Assembly (NCBI GenBank): GCA_037190805.1
Contig: JBBCJR010000004.1
Coordinates: 434,001 to 498,000 of the forward strand
Reading direction: 5' to 3'
Source of the DNA: JBBCJR01 sp037190805
GTDB taxonomy: Bacteria; Pseudomonadota; Alphaproteobacteria; Sphingomonadales; Sphingomonadaceae
Length of the DNA stretch: 64,000 nucleotides
A program made the translations under genes and the position numbers. The notes beneath the pieces were generated by a model that did no database searches, was not told the origin of the DNA, and saw only the letters and a list, made by a program, of their open reading frames with translations. This document shows positions 26,483 through 35,017 of the stretch, one piece after another. How positions within the stretch are numbered: the stretch's first letter is position 1; every line of letters begins with the position of its first letter.

Positions 26483-28075
26483 TCATATGGCGACCGCCGT
26501 CTCGTAGCCCGGAGGCGTTTGGAAACCTCCGATGACCTCAGCCAGCTTGGCAGCGACATCGATCGACGTCGCATCTTCCAGATAGGGTCCAAGAATCTGG
26601 ACACCTACCGGTAGACCATCCGATGCCAGACCCGCGAACGCTGAGGTCGCCGGGAGGCCCGTCAATGAAGACACGCCAGGCCAAAATCGGTAGTCGAGAT
26701 ATGGGCGGGGTCCGCGCGACGTGGGAATAGTCCGTGCGTCGAACTGTCCACCACCCGCCAATCGCTGTGGCGCCATGCTGTGGTCATGCGGAAATGCCGT
26801 CGTAAAGCAGACCGGCAACAGGAACGCGTCGTGTGTTTGGAAGTACGTCTGCCATGCGGTGCGAAGTGCGATGCGCTGGCGTACGGTTTGCACGTAGTGC
26901 TTTTGCGGAACCGTCCGGGCCCACGCACGAATGGTGCGCTCACTGCGATCCCCTTGAGCGGCGATGCGCCGCAATTCCTCCATATCCTCATCACGGGCCG
27001 AGCCGGCGCCCAGGAACTCGCGCCAGCGAATATAGGTCAGATGCTGTTCCGCCGGCGACACACCCTCGGGCCAACCTTCGTCGAGGGTGACACCAGCTTT
27101 TCGCAACGCATCGACCACTGTCGCGAGCACCCCGGCCACTTCCGGCGTTACCGGACAAAACGGGTCGTCGAGTACCACGCCGAGACGATAGTCCTGCAGC
27201 CGTGTCCGGCGTGGCTTGGGCAGTTTCCACGTATATGCCAGCGAGTTTTCACCGGCGGGCCCACCGAGAATCTCCATAGCCAAATGGAGGTCGCGGGGGC
27301 TACGCGCTAGCGGCCCGTCGGTCGAGATTGGGGGAGGGTCGATCGAACCCTGCGCGCCGGACGGCACAACGCCCAATGTGGGGCGATGTCCGTACACGCC
27401 GCAGAAGTGGGCCGGGCATCGGATTGATCCGCCCATGTCGCTGCCGAGAGACAGATAAGTCAGGCCAGCCGCCAGCGCTGCGGCGCAGCCCCCGCTGGAC
27501 CCTCCGCTCGTACGCTGAGTGTTCCATGGGTTGCTGGTGGCCCCGAAGACGTCATTGTAGGTCTGGTAGTCGCCACCGAATGCGGGTGTGTTGGTCTTGC
27601 CTATGATCACCGCGCCCGACCGGCGCAGCCGCGCGACGATCGTGTCGTCCTCGGTTGGCACGCGATCCTTGAACTGCACCGACCCGGATGTCGTACGGAT
27701 GCCGGCGGTGAGCGCCAGGTCCTTCACGGTGCACGGCACGCCGTGGAGCGGTCCCCACCGCTCGCCCCTGGCGAAGGCGGCATCCGCCTCGACGGCCCGC
27801 GCCAACGCCTGCTCGGCCGCCACGGTCACGACGGCGTTCACTTTGGCGTTGTGGATGTCGATCCGCCTGAGCATCAGCTCGGTCAGCTCCCGCGACGAGA
27901 TCGTCTTGGACAGGATCGCATCGGCCGCCTCGGTGGCGGAGGCGAAGTCGGGTGCGAAGGAACGTTGGGTGGAGCCTGTTGGCTGGGCAAAGGTGGTGCG
28001 CGCGAAGGGCGCCGCGGCGGCGAGGCCAAGCGACGCGTGGAGAAATGCACGACGACCCACTTCCGAAACGCTCAT
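26483..28075 (-). CDS. Exported amidase (amidase signature family)
   Basis: This 530-residue protein has a twin-arginine-type signal (GRRAFLHASLGLAAAAPFA, residues 7-25). It is a serine hydrolase with the Ser-cisSer-Lys triad: Lys118 in TVKDLAL, cis-Ser193 in GGSSGGC and nucleophile Ser217 in GSDMGGSIRCP. It probably hydrolyses an amide in the periplasm. The penicillin-acylase gene lies downstream on the same strand, so the two likely act in one pathway. The C-terminal part (LPTSR...GLPATSAFAGLASDGLPVGVQ) matches the family. The substrate cannot be predicted. Confidence 0.92.
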   Translation of the reverse strand: MSVSEVGRRAFLHASLGLAAAAPFARTTFAQPTGSTQRSFAPDFASATEAADAILSKTISSRELTELMLRRIDIHNAKVNAVVTVAAEQALARAVEADAAFARGERWGPLHGVPCTVKDLALTAGIRTTSGSVQFKDRVPTEDDTIVARLRRSGAVIIGKTNTPAFGGDYQTYNDVFGATSNPWNTQRTSGGSSGGCAAALAAGLTYLSLGSDMGGSIRCPAHFCGVYGHRPTLGVVPSGAQGSIDPPPISTDGPLARSPRDLHLAMEILGGPAGENSLAYTWKLPKPRRTRLQDYRLGVVLDDPFCPVTPEVAGVLATVVDALRKAGVTLDEGWPEGVSPAEQHLTYIRWREFLGAGSARDEDMEELRRIAAQGDRSERTIRAWARTVPQKHYVQTVRQRIALRTAWQTYFQTHDAFLLPVCFTTAFPHDHSMAPQRLAGGGQFDARTIPTSRGPRPYLDYRFWPGVSSLTGLPATSAFAGLASDGLPVGVQILGPYLEDATSIDVAAKLAEVIGGFQTPPGYETAVAI

Positions 28076-28343
28076 GGAGGAGACTCCTTGGTTCGGGCGA
28101 GAACCCGCCTGTAGCGGTAGGAAGCTGTCGGAAACCTGTCAGCCGCATGCCGACGCGGACCTTCCTCACAGTCGCTCGTGCCTGACAGGTGCCAGTCAGG
28201 CGGGCTTCGCTTCTGCCGCTGGCCTTCCTGTTGCAACCTTGGGGCAGATTGAAATGAGGCGGCAGCGCGTTCGGCCTGTTTTGATCTGCCTTCCGCTGAG
28301 TGGCCCAGCGACTGTGATGATCTAGACCACGAAAGGGGCCAAG

Positions 28344-28475
28344 ATGCCCAACAAAAAATATAACCCGGAAGAGATTATCGGCAAGCTACGTGAAGTTGAG
28401 ATTGCGCTGGCCAGGGGGCGTCCCGGCGGATCACGGTGCGTGAGCAGACCTAATATCGTTGGCGCGATCTGCCCC
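28344..28475 (+). pseudogene. IS3-family orfA remnant
   Basis: The frame starts MPNKKYNPEEIIGKLREVE, the N-terminus of IS407-type OrfA transposase subunits. After ALARGR the frame shifts. The next recognisable motif (ITVREQT, then YRWR) appears in another frame with a TAA in place of the expected tyrosine. So there is at least one frameshift and one stop, and the rest of the gene is missing at the adjoining IS5-type element. The gene is dead. Confidence 0.75.
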
Positions 28476-28479
28476 GGCC

Positions 28480-29430
28480 CTAGGTGTTCAGTCCCGGCAT
28501 CTGGTGGAGCGGGTTCAGCGCCTGCAATTGGATCGTGAAAGCGAGATCGTGCGAGAAGTCGAACTTGGGTCCGAACTTCTCCTTGGCGTACCGTAGGAAG
28601 TTAAGCGCCGCCGCCTGTATTTTGGACTGAACCTCGGCGTTGATGTCCTGGGCGGCGCGGACAAATTTGAGCCAGTATCTGGCAGTGGCGAGATGGACCA
28701 TGCCGAGGAAGCTGTTGGCCAGTTGGTCGTAACGGGTTGCGATGGCGCGGTTGATCTTGAGGTGGCCGAACATGCGCTCGATGCGATTGCGCTGCTTGTA
28801 GAGTGACCGGTCATGCTCGATCTTCACGCGGCGGTTTGATCGACCGGGAATGAGAGCCTCGATTTTCCGTTCGGCAAGGTCGGCGCGGATGGCATCGGCG
28901 TCGTAGCCTTTGTCGGCAAGCAGGGCGTCGGGAGTGCGTTCGGGCAGACCGATCAAGGCGTCATAGGCCTTGCAATCTGCTGCCTCGCCGACGGTCAGGT
29001 GGAAGGCGAGCGGTCGACCAAGGGCATCAGCCAAGCAGTGAAGCTTACTGGTGAACCCGCCCCGCGAGCGGCCAAGAGCGCGTCGATGAGTCCCCCCTTT
29101 TCCGCCCGCTGCCGAGACGTGGGCGCGGACTGTGGTGCTGTCGATGCTGTAATGGCCGCTGTCCGCCATGATCTCGGCCAGCGTCACCGCCACGGTCTCC
29201 CAGACACCGGCTTCGCTCCATCGCCGGAAGCGGCGATAGATGGTATTCCAACTCCCATACTTAGGCGGAACGTCGCGCCATGGGGCTCCGCACCGGAACC
29301 ACCAGAGGATGCCGTTGACGATCGAACGGTTCTGTCCCGGCGGCCTGCCCCGTCCACGGTTCACAGCCTCAATCGGCAGTAAGTCCTTCAGAACGCGCCA
29401 TTCCGCTTCGGTGAGATCACCCCGGCTCAA
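28480..29430 (-). CDS. IS5-family transposase
   Basis: This DDE transposase has 316 residues from a TTG at 29430, chosen because a perfect GGAGG lies five bases before it (29436-29440). The N-terminal DUF4096-type DNA-binding part includes LTEAEWRVLKDLLP and GRPPGQNRSIVNGILWWFRCGAPWRDVP. The catalytic core has DSTTVRAH (first Asp), LADKGYDADAI (second Asp) and IERMFGHLKINR (Glu). The C-terminus, after ARYWLKFVRAA, runs about 50 residues further than I expect and may be read-through into flanking sequence. Confidence 0.88.
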   Translation of the reverse strand: MSRGDLTEAEWRVLKDLLPIEAVNRGRGRPPGQNRSIVNGILWWFRCGAPWRDVPPKYGSWNTIYRRFRRWSEAGVWETVAVTLAEIMADSGHYSIDSTTVRAHVSAAGGKGGTHRRALGRSRGGFTSKLHCLADALGRPLAFHLTVGEAADCKAYDALIGLPERTPDALLADKGYDADAIRADLAERKIEALIPGRSNRRVKIEHDRSLYKQRNRIERMFGHLKINRAIATRYDQLANSFLGMVHLATARYWLKFVRAAQDINAEVQSKIQAAALNFLRYAKEKFGPKFDFSHDLAFTIQLQALNPLHQMPGLNT

Positions 29431-29460
29431 GGCTGCCTCCAAAAGACAGCCTTGAATCAA
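28480..29460 (-). mobile_element. IS5-family insertion sequence
   Basis: This is one complete DDE transposase frame lying next to a broken IS3 orfA. I could not confidently place the terminal inverted repeats or the target duplication, so the limits given are those of the open frame. Confidence 0.7.
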
Positions 29461-29504
29461 CCCTTCCGCAGCGCGTCAACATGCTTTGGCTCTTCAGAGC
29501 CAAG

Positions 29505-29969
29505 TTAATCCTTGGTGCGATGGCCGTATCGCCGAATGCCTGCGTCGCGAAGATCGTCCAGTGTATGCCCATCGCCCGGTCGAATATATGGCTCGACTGA
29601 CGTAGCCCCTTCAGAACAGCGAGCCAGCGCCGCCCCGTCTTCCGGCACGACGACGTTGTAGCCGCCTGCGGTATTCTTACGGAGCAACCAAGTTCCTTGG
29701 CGCGACACGCGATAGGTATGCTGAACCGTCAGCACCCTCACCATATTGCTGGGAAGCACACCGTCAATGACACGCTCAACCTGCAAGTCGACGAACCATG
29801 GCCATGACATGATGATGCAATCACTGCCGCAATCGCCGATCTCGCTCGGTACTTGGTCAACGGGTGCCGCGCGAACTTTCGCATCATAGCACACCGGCTC
29901 GGCTAGACCGGCAGAGGGTGTGGCAAGGCCAACCAATATGGCGGCGGTCAAGTGCACGTCACGGAACAC
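29505..29969 (-). CDS. Hypothetical exported protein
   Basis: This 154-residue protein has a signal peptide (about 1-23, LTAAILVGLATPSAGLAEP). The mature part has four cysteines (C27, C47, C51 and one near 118), which could form two disulfides. It contains the segment WPWFVDLQVERVIDGVLPSNMVRVLTVQ and a charged C-terminus. No known domain is recognised. It stands alone between the IS element and small ORFs in the mosaic region. Confidence 0.7.
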   Translation of the reverse strand: MFRDVHLTAAILVGLATPSAGLAEPVCYDAKVRAAPVDQVPSEIGDCGSDCIIMSWPWFVDLQVERVIDGVLPSNMVRVLTVQHTYRVSRQGTWLLRKNTAGGYNVVVPEDGAALARCSEGATSVEPYIRPGDGHTLDDLRDAGIRRYGHRTKD

Positions 29970-30051
29970 GATCCAAGGCTACACGCGCGAAAGCCGCCCG
30001 TCACCAATTTGTCCCCGCCGCCTAGAACACCGACCTGCAACGAGCGGAGTA

Positions 30052-30246
30052 CTATCCTGCAGCCGCCTCTCTATCAGCAGCTTGGCGCCGCCGACCAGTT
30101 TCTGTTTGAAGCACTCGTTCAGCCATCGCCAGCCATGCCACCTCGGCTCTAAGGCAGCGCTCTCGCACATTCGGCAGGAGGGTCGCACCAGCCTCGATCG
30201 CGCAGCCCGCCGCGCGAGCGACGTAAAAGTCATAATTGGGGGACAT
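30052..30246 (-). CDS. Small hypothetical protein (sphingomonad type)
   Basis: This 64-residue helical protein reads MSPNYDFYVARAAGC, then NVRERCLRAEVAWLAMAERV. The pattern DFYxARAAexR...NVRxRCLRaexAWxAMAxR recurs in many small sphingomonad proteins that I recall as unannotated. It overlaps a longer, compositionally poor frame that I reject. Function is unknown. The gene lies 176 bp downstream of the cold-shock gene. Confidence 0.6.
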   Translation of the reverse strand: MSPNYDFYVARAAGCAIEAGATLLPNVRERCLRAEVAWLAMAERVLQTETGRRRQAADREAAAG

Positions 30247-30422
30247 CGTTCGAACTCCGGAAATGGGGTGCTGGCCACCGAGTGATGCGATAGCGACGAA
30301 CTTCGCACCGTCATAAGTGATGAGGTGATGACGATTTTTGAGGTAACCTGATCACGATCAGCGCGTGGAAATAGCGTCCTTCTGGCTCTCGGCAGCCACA
30401 AGCTCTGCTTGGAAGCAGGCCG

Positions 30423-30629
30423 CTAGACCGCCCGAAGATTGACAGAAGAGCTCTTTCCCCGAGGGTCGGTTTCGACCTCGAAGCTCAAGCGCTGGTCCTT
30501 TTTCAGGGTATCCATTCCGGACTGCCGCACCGCGCTGATATGGACGAAGCTGTCTTCGCCGCCATCTTCTGGCCTGATGAAGCCATAGCCCTCGTCGACA
30601 TTATAGAATTTTACGGTTCCGATTGGCAT
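30423..30629 (-). CDS. Cold-shock domain protein
   Basis: This 68-residue single cold-shock domain binds single-stranded RNA or DNA. The ATG at 30629 has GGAAAG before it. RNP1 appears as EGYGFIRP (13-20, usually KGFGFI), and RNP2 as DSFVHISAV (26-34). The central lysine-glycine typical of CspA is replaced by aspartate-glutamate here, as in several alphaproteobacterial CspA paralogues. It is monocistronic, so cold or stationary-phase induction is possible but not visible. Confidence 0.92.
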   Translation of the reverse strand: MPIGTVKFYNVDEGYGFIRPEDGGEDSFVHISAVRQSGMDTLKKDQRLSFEVETDPRGKSSSVNLRAV

Positions 30630-30731
30630 GGGTCTTTCCTTTGATGAAAATCGACTACCCCCGGAGATCAGGTAGGTGGATCTTCGTGGCGCCCAGGCCA
30701 GCAAAGCTCCGTCACAGTCAGCGTTAGAAGC

Positions 30732-31037
30732 TTATTTATGCGCTGATAGGGGTAGTTTTACTGCATCATCACACGCTTCAATAGCGACTTTGATTTTCTC
30801 AAACCCGGCAACGCTTCCTGTTGCGATATCCAGCGGCCGGCCACCCAAAGCGTCATTCGACTGATTGAGAAACGCCATCGCTGCCTCACGGCCTAACCGT
30901 TCAAACGCCAAGCGGGTCACGTTTCCTTGTCGGCGCGCCATATCAGGCGCCAATCTGACCTGGTTGAAGGGGCGACGCAGGATCACTGCTTGAGGGCGAA
31001 CGCCTTCCGACGTTCCCGGTTTTACCGCTGTCATCAC
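30732..31037 (-). CDS. DUF2384 (Xre/MbcA/ParS toxin-binding) protein
   Basis: This 101-residue protein ends in the antitoxin-type module FLNQSNDALGGRPLDIATGS (about 56-75), with the LGGxxPLDLA-like core of the ParS/Xre/MbcA family. The N-terminal helix region (LAFERLGREAAMAF) would be the dimerisation part. Family members neutralise RES-domain toxins, but no RES toxin is encoded next to it. It overlaps the preceding small gene by 4 bp, so the two are translated together. It may be an orphan antitoxin or a regulator. Confidence 0.7.
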   Translation of the reverse strand: MMTAVKPGTSEGVRPQAVILRRPFNQVRLAPDMARRQGNVTRLAFERLGREAAMAFLNQSNDALGGRPLDIATGSVAGFEKIKVAIEACDDAVKLPLSAHK

Positions 31038-31207
31038 AAAAACTTCAGCGAACTGCCGGATACGCCCATGCTCTGCCGAACGCTCTCGATCCGCTTCGCG
31101 TAACCGCGTGCAAGGCCCATATGTGATAGACGGGATGACGCGCAGGCAGCCGCAGCTGCCCGCATTAGAGAAACTTGTTGGCGGTATAAAAGCTCATTGA
31201 TGTCCAT
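31034..31207 (-). CDS. Small hypothetical protein paired with DUF2384 gene
   Basis: This 57-residue protein starts from the ATG at 31207. The sequence MDINELLYRQQVSLMRA followed by HMGLARGYAKRIESVR is helical and basic. The ATGA overlap with the DUF2384 gene shows translational coupling. It does not resemble a RES toxin and is very short for one. Similar small proteins recur beside DUF2384 genes in sphingomonads as I recall. The function is unknown. Confidence 0.6.
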   Translation of the reverse strand: MDINELLYRQQVSLMRAAAAACASSRLSHMGLARGYAKRIESVRQSMGVSGSSLKFL

Positions 31208-31544
31208 GACCCAGCCCTCCACAATGTAAGCGGGAGCACTACGTCTCTCAGTCACGAGCGCCTACGGCAGATATTTCGTAATGAAACTACTATATACAGT
31301 TCTTTGATCATGTCCAGCAAAATTTGAGCTTTAATTTCATTCTGTAATAATATTATGAGACTTTACGCTAATAGGCAAATTATCAGCTTATTTTCTGGTA
31401 GCATTCTTCTCTCGCTTCAATTCCTACCCTGGTCAAAAATGCGGAGGCTTCCGCGGCTGAAGGGCTGGGAAAAACCGGCGTGAATTCCTGAAGCTGATGG
31501 CTCGTTCCTGTCCGCCATTCGTTCTTCTCTAGAGGAGATTTGCC

Positions 31545-31802
31545 ATGACCACACACGCGGACGCGACGCACTTGGGCGCCTTTGTGGCGGGAAGCCTCGC
31601 CTCGCTTTCACTAAGTCTTCTCGTGCTCTTTATTGTGTTCAGCACCACACGGGCAAAGCAAGGTTCGCCGTCGGCGAAACCCTATACCCCCTTCAAATCC
31701 GCCGCTCAGGAACTCAGCGATCGGAAGGCCCGCAGGGAATGGGGGAATGAAGGCGGCGCGATCAGCAGCCCTGCCCCTGGAAGCAGGTCACTGGATGGAT
31801 GA
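31545..31802 (+). CDS. Small single-pass membrane protein
   Basis: This 85-residue protein starts with an AGAGGAG site 8 bases before the ATG. One membrane helix (about 12-35, FVAGSLASLSLSLLVLFIVF) is followed by a charged cytoplasmic tail (KARREWGNEGG). No family is recognised. The gene overlaps the next tiny membrane ORF by 8 bp, so they may be co-translated. Confidence 0.6.
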   Translation: MTTHADATHLGAFVAGSLASLSLSLLVLFIVFSTTRAKQGSPSAKPYTPFKSAAQELSDRKARREWGNEGGAISSPAPGSRSLDG

Positions 31803-31926
31803 GGGACTCAACCCCCGGTTCAGCCCTGCTGAAGCCCGGTGGGGGTGCGCCAAGGGCGTCATCATAATACTGATCTTATTTGCGGCCGCCTGGATCTCCG
31901 AGTGGCTCTTTGCCCTCTGGAGATGA
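31795..31926 (+). CDS. Very small membrane protein
   Basis: This 43-residue ORF, MDEGLNPRFSPAEARW, is followed by a single helix GVIIILILFAAAWISEWLFALW. It overlaps the preceding small membrane gene by 8 bp with a weak AGCAGG site. A hydrophobic helix in a coding-like frame supports it. It could be fortuitous. Confidence 0.45.
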   Translation: MDEGLNPRFSPAEARWGCAKGVIIILILFAAAWISEWLFALWR

Positions 31927-31951
31927 CATTCGACAGGACCTCTATAGCAAA

Positions 31952-32362
31952 TCAGCGGCCTGCCCCGCAGTCGGCATCCTGGATAAACCGCTCACCACCG
32001 CGAAAGGTCAGATTCTGGGTGAACGTCCAACCCTGTTTTGCCATGTTGGCGAACGCTTCATTTTCACAGATTTCGTCACTGAAGCGATGTTGCCGGCGAA
32101 GCTCCCAACCCTCGCTGAAATTTGACAAATTAGTGCTGATGACGCGGTCCCATGTCGCCTGCTTAAGGCCGCAGAAAATAGAAAACCCGTTGGTGCGCGT
32201 GGTCCTGTCCGTTATATATGGAAGCTCGCGCGATAGTATTTCCTGCAATGCGGTCATGGCCTCACATATTTGAACGTCGCTTCGTGCACCGTAATCAACC
32301 ATAGGACCGGCAATTTCCGGCGGCATGGGCTGCACTACCAACGCTATCAGCTGCATAATCAC
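31952..32362 (-). CDS. Hypothetical protein
   Basis: This 136-residue protein of unremarkable composition starts MIMQLIALVVQPMPPEIAG. The first 20 residues are moderately hydrophobic and could be a signal peptide. It then contains a cysteine and aspartate-rich body (VQICEAMTALQEIL, SDEICENEAF). No domain is recognised. It is in the same mosaic interval as other short ORFs. I consider it likely but unproven. Confidence 0.5.
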   Translation of the reverse strand: MIMQLIALVVQPMPPEIAGPMVDYGARSDVQICEAMTALQEILSRELPYITDRTTRTNGFSIFCGLKQATWDRVISTNLSNFSEGWELRRQHRFSDEICENEAFANMAKQGWTFTQNLTFRGGERFIQDADCGAGR

Positions 32363-32450
32363 TATCCATCTCCCTTACCCGCGAGCCTGTTCACCAACGT
32401 TCGAGAAAGCAAGGGAGCAAAGATGGCGATTGAACTCGCCCCCCCCACCG

Positions 32451-32556
32451 AGTGGACCGTTTCCTTCTTCGATCGCCTGAAATCCGCCAGTCCGAAACCG
32501 GCCCAATTGACGCCTTCCGCTGGGAAGGAAACGTTAGGGCAGGTATCGGCGGGCTA
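32451..32556 (+). repeat. Dispersed degenerate repeat, copy 2
   Basis: This copy is related to 23748-23850. Shared blocks include CTGAAA-x-C-x-GCCAGTC and CGGCCCA-x-TTG-x-CGCC. Its frame could read as the tail of a short ORF but is more likely non-coding. Confidence 0.5.
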
Positions 32557-32663
32557 ATCTGACCCGCGACCGGCAGCAATGTCGGCGATGACCTGTGATC
32601 CGTCATCCGAACGAAGGGCGGCAAAATTCTCTATTCCGGTCCCGACCATCTGCGTGCTTCGGA

Positions 32664-33401
32664 TCAGTCATCGTCGACGATATAGGCTGGCGGGATTTCA
32701 TGGATGGAGCTTCGCCGACAGCTGACCGGCAGATCTCTGTTGATGTCAGCCACCGTTCGCTTGAACGCCCGCAGCGCATCCTTTTGCACAGGGGCTAGAG
32801 TCTCGAGAACAGACAACTCCTCTATAGCCTCAAGAAGTTCATCGCGATATTTGAGGGCTTTTTCGAGCGCCTTCTTCTCCTTGGGGGTCTCGGGCTGAAG
32901 CATTTCCCATGTTCCCCTATCCGCATCAAAATAGAAGTCATCGGGATGAGGAAGGGAGAAGTCAGGATCATAGGCAAAATGCGCTGACATCTTGTCGCGA
33001 TCGGCATGATATTTTCGCCGATACTCGTCCACGGTTTTGCCAATCTCCTTCTGGCTCTTGAGGTTCTCGCGCTCGGCCTGGCTATGCCTTTGTATCCACG
33101 TCTTTAACGCCCAACGATCGCCGCTCATCGCCTGGCTCGTGAGGCGGCGGACGATCGCCTGCTCCACTGAAACTGTCTTTACCCGGCCATTGACACGGAT
33201 CTTGACCTTCCGCCGGGCTTCTTCCCGGATCGTCTTGATGGCGGGATCATGGTGGAACATTGGATGAGAGGCCCGGCGCTCGCGCCGTGGGCGTCCCCGG
33301 GGGTTCCCGGAGCGCCCTGGTTGGAACTGCGTGTGTTGGGGCGGCTTGCCATAGCCGACATCGTAGGAGGTCGGATCACTGGGATTGTCGTTGTCGCTCA
33401 T
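32664..33401 (-). CDS. DUF5681-domain protein
   Basis: This 245-residue protein starts from the ATG at 33401 and overlaps the methyltransferase stop by 4 bp (ATGA). The N-terminal motif VGYGKPPQHTQFQPGRSGN (15-33), followed by PRGRPR, is diagnostic of DUF5681. A helical body, rich in lysine and glutamate, follows (EKKALEKALKYRDELLEAIEEL). DUF5681 genes are commonly next to ParB-domain methyltransferases in prophage-like or mobile segments. The function is unknown; a DNA-associated role is plausible. Confidence 0.85.
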   Translation of the reverse strand: MSDNDNPSDPTSYDVGYGKPPQHTQFQPGRSGNPRGRPRRERRASHPMFHHDPAIKTIREEARRKVKIRVNGRVKTVSVEQAIVRRLTSQAMSGDRWALKTWIQRHSQAERENLKSQKEIGKTVDEYRRKYHADRDKMSAHFAYDPDFSLPHPDDFYFDADRGTWEMLQPETPKEKKALEKALKYRDELLEAIEELSVLETLAPVQKDALRAFKRTVADINRDLPVSCRRSSIHEIPPAYIVDDD

Positions 33402-34711
33402 GCGGCCTCCCGGTACTGTTGGCCCAGCCGCTCCGCGGCGACGTCTTCGAACGACGGCCCCTGTACGCCCAATGTCGCGACCTTGCCGGTCAGTCGCTGG
33501 AACCGGGCGATGATCGTGTCGCAATAGGCCGGATCGAGCTCGATCAGCCGGGCGACCCGGCCGCATTTATGCGCAGCGATCAACGTGGTGCCGGATCCAC
33601 CGAAGCAGTCGAGCACGATGTCACCCCGCTTCGAACAGTCGCGTATGGCATCGGTGACCAAGGCGACGGGCTTCACCGTCGGATGCATCGCCAGGTCTTC
33701 GAGCCGTCCCGCCGAACGGCTGGAGATGCCGGCATAGTCCCAGACATTGGTGCGATAGCGTCCGCTATCGCCAAGGCCGAACGTATTGATGTGCGGCGCC
33801 GTGCCGACCTTGAACACCAGGATCAGCTCATGCTTCGAGCGATAGAAGCTCCCCATGCCGCCATTGGTCTTGTTCCAGACGCACAGATTCTTGAGCTCGG
33901 TAAAAGCGTCTCGCCCGGCCGCCAGCACTTCCTCGAGATGGCGCCAGTCCATGCAGACGAAGGCAATGGCGCCATCGCGGGCATGGTCTGACGCCAGTCC
34001 GAGGGTCTCGGCAAGAAAGGCGGTGAACTCGGCTGGCGACATCTCGCCGACACCCATGGCGAACTCGCGATGGCGGATGCGGCCAAGGCCGCAGACATGG
34101 CCATCGATCGGGACATTATAGGGCGGGTCAGTGAAGATCAGATCGGCCATCTCGCCGTCGAGCAGCAGATGATAGGCGATCGGCGTCAGGGCATCGGCGC
34201 AGATCAAGCGGTGACGATCGAGATGCCAGACATCGCCCAGCTGGGTGACCGGCTGGGCCGGCAGGGGCGGCAGCGCGTCGTCTGGACCCAGGCCGCTGGT
34301 CCCGGCTTGCTGGGCCGCATCGAGGACCAGATCGATCTCGGTCACCGAGAAGCCGGTCAGATCGACATCGAAGTCGGCATCGATCAATTCCTGCAGCTCG
34401 ACTGCCAGCAGCTCCTGATCCCAGCCCGCATTGAGCGCCAGCTTGTTGTCGGCGAGGATATAGGCCTTGCGTTCGGCCGGGCTCAAATGAGACAGCCTGA
34501 CCGTCGGCACCGTGGTCATGCCGAGCTGCCGGGCGGCCGCCACTCGGCCATGACCGGCAATGATGCTGTCATCATCGGCGATCAGCACCGGATTGTTGAA
34601 TCCGAACCGCCGGATGCTACTTGCAATTTGAGCGATTTGCTTCTGAGAATGCAGACGCGCATTGCGATCATAGGGACGAAGACTATCGATCGTCCGTGTT
34701 TCTATATTCAT
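33398..34711 (-). CDS. ParB-domain DNA methyltransferase
   Basis: This 437-residue protein starts from the ATG at 34711 (a GTG at 34717 is also possible). The N-terminal ParB/sulfiredoxin-like domain (about 1-95) carries LHSQKQIAQIASSIRRFGF and DDSIIAGHGRVAAARQLG. The C-terminal N6/N4 adenine or cytosine methyltransferase has the catalytic DPPYN (about 195-199). The SAM motif DCFGGSGTT comes later, the beta-class order. No restriction endonuclease is adjacent, so it may be an orphan modifier or an anti-restriction gene on a mobile element. It is translationally coupled to the DUF5681 gene. Confidence 0.9.
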   Translation of the reverse strand: MNIETRTIDSLRPYDRNARLHSQKQIAQIASSIRRFGFNNPVLIADDDSIIAGHGRVAAARQLGMTTVPTVRLSHLSPAERKAYILADNKLALNAGWDQELLAVELQELIDADFDVDLTGFSVTEIDLVLDAAQQAGTSGLGPDDALPPLPAQPVTQLGDVWHLDRHRLICADALTPIAYHLLLDGEMADLIFTDPPYNVPIDGHVCGLGRIRHREFAMGVGEMSPAEFTAFLAETLGLASDHARDGAIAFVCMDWRHLEEVLAAGRDAFTELKNLCVWNKTNGGMGSFYRSKHELILVFKVGTAPHINTFGLGDSGRYRTNVWDYAGISSRSAGRLEDLAMHPTVKPVALVTDAIRDCSKRGDIVLDCFGGSGTTLIAAHKCGRVARLIELDPAYCDTIIARFQRLTGKVATLGVQGPSFEDVAAERLGQQYREAA

Positions 34712-34806
34712 ATCCACTGACCCAAGCCTCCGTTACTCCAATTGCCCACGTTGTGCTTGGGCAGCTCAGATCTTACACACGCAACCCCGTGTCAACAGAA
34801 AACATA

Positions 34807-34822
34807 TTGACGGCGCCGTCAA
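34807..34822. promoter_or_regulatory. Perfect palindrome TTGACGGCGCCGTCAA
   Basis: The 16-bp palindrome lies in the gap between the minus-strand methyltransferase and the plus-strand XRE gene. A further GTCAA half-site lies to its left at about 34791. A controller-type operator is plausible. Confidence 0.5.
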
Positions 34823-35017
34823 ATTGTGCATCGGAAACAGAGGATTCACACCTGAGCTGATTCGCGAGCCATTTTATATCGTTGATTTATAACAGATAAA
34901 TTCTGCCAGCGCGGCCGAATCATCTCAGGCACCATCAGACGATGGGCTCGCATTTTTTTGATCGCGGGCCTCCCATTGGCGCCATTGTGAAGCCCCCAGC
35001 TGCCTGCAGAGTGATTT

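Noticed and set aside
29979..30401. 140-codon minus-strand frame overlapping the 64-residue protein at 30052
   Set aside because: It is arginine- and serine-rich with no pattern. The 64-residue frame has a coherent helical, family-like sequence.
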